Part shown: positions 5,636 to 6,043 of the stretch, one piece after another | How the letters are laid out: each line of letters opens with the position of its first letter | Numbering within the stretch: the first letter of the stretch is position 1 | From: Candidatus Methanophagales archaeon | Lineage (GTDB): Archaea > Halobacteriota > Syntropharchaeia > Alkanophagales > Methanospirareceae | Length of the DNA stretch: 6,043 bases | NCBI GenBank assembly: GCA_003601795.1 | Contig: PIXU01000077.1 | Span: 1-6,043, forward strand | Direction: 5' to 3' | The notes under the pieces: generated by a model | What the model was told of the DNA's origin: nothing | The model's input: the letters and a program-made list of their open reading frames with translations, nothing else | Database searches by the model: none | Position numbers and translations under genes: made by a program

Positions 5636-6043
5636 ATTAAGGTATGAATGTTTTCATCAAATCATTTCTCGTTTGCCTCATATTCATTGAGATAGACCTC
5701 TTCATACTTCAGTGTCCGGATGAAGCTTTCTACGAATGCATTATCAGGATTGCCCCGAGCTGACATGCTAATTGTGCGCTTCGAGACATCCGATATATTC
5801 ACCCGAGACATACTGAACTCCCTGATCTGGGTGATGAATCAGTCCCCGCAGGTTCTCATTCCAGCGTGTTTCTATTGCCATAGCCAGAGCTTTTAACGCC
5901 AGTTCTGTGTGAAGGCTTCTATCCAGATTCCATCCGATGCATTTCCTGCTGAAGAGGTCCAGGATTACCGCCAGGTAGACGAATTCGCCCGATAGACGGA
6001 TATAAGTGATATCGGAAGCCCATACCTGATTCAATCGGGTTAT
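5636..6043 (-). pseudogene. IS3-family transposase (OrfB) remnant, frameshifted and truncated
   Basis: This is the catalytic rve/DDE domain of an IS3-type transposase, running in from beyond the right edge. It reads NQVWASDITYIRLSGEFVYL, with the first Asp codon at 6011-6013, then HHPDQGVQY with the second Asp at 5825-5827. The frame ends at a TAG at 5768-5770 just after LEAHN. The expected continuation MSARGNPDNAFVESFIRTLK is found in another frame from 5766, with the catalytic Glu at 5728-5730. It ends at a TGA at 5662-5664 after YEEVYLNEYEANEK. Against the usual DD(35)E spacing about 8 bases are missing at the frame break. The usual PYDNA has lost its Tyr, and HHSD has become HHPD. The last 40 or so residues of the family (the KRLHSS region) and the element end are absent, though FDENIH in the few bases beyond the TGA may be decayed coding sequence. 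The element is inactive and convergent with atpI. Confidence 0.85.

Noticed and set aside
5422..5637. Open frame on the minus strand opposite the 3' end of atpI
   Set aside because: It is opposite the conserved last membrane helices of atpI. Its first codons lie at the transposase remnant junction but do not show the KRLHSS ending expected of the element.

Overview
The window reads as chromosomal DNA from an archaeon, most likely a euryarchaeote. The evidence is a full-length A-type (archaeal) ATP synthase subunit I gene, TTTAAATA/TTTATATC-like TATA elements at the right places, Shine-Dalgarno sequences of the GGAGGTGA type, and an oligo-T terminator. A placement near methanogens or anaerobic methane oxidisers (such as ANME-1) is a guess from the style of the genes only. 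No rRNA, tRNA or CRISPR array is visible. No gene-free stretch exceeds 300 bases.

Layout. The left third (1-2011, minus strand) is a cluster of three small exported proteins. Two are close paralogues: one is cut by the left window edge (<1-425) and one is complete (1334-2011). They flank a third, divergent secreted protein (556-1248). All three have a signal peptide followed almost at once by a VSF(S/F)Y motif, and the two whose full sequence is visible carry several N-glycosylation sequons. This suggests a lineage-specific family of surface or secreted glycoproteins that grew by local duplication. The two paralogues are almost identical over 296 bp but differ sharply at the mature N-terminus and in the leader.

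The middle (2138-3427, minus) encodes a roughly 430-residue coiled-coil protein of unknown function. It is transcribed away from the ATP synthase gene across a short AT-rich gap that carries TATA-like elements for both directions.

The right half (3529-5634, plus) is atpI, the membrane stator subunit of the A1Ao ATP synthase, intact with its essential membrane arginines. Immediately after its stop codon, where the rest of an ATP synthase operon would be expected, lies the broken 3' part of an IS3-family transposase on the opposite strand (5636->6043). It is frameshifted and truncated.

Nothing here proves a new biological system. The features most worth a second look are the secreted-protein family with its apparently gene-converted core, the palindrome over its predicted transcription start, the coiled-coil gene sharing a promoter region with atpI, and the insertion-sequence remnant at the end of atpI.
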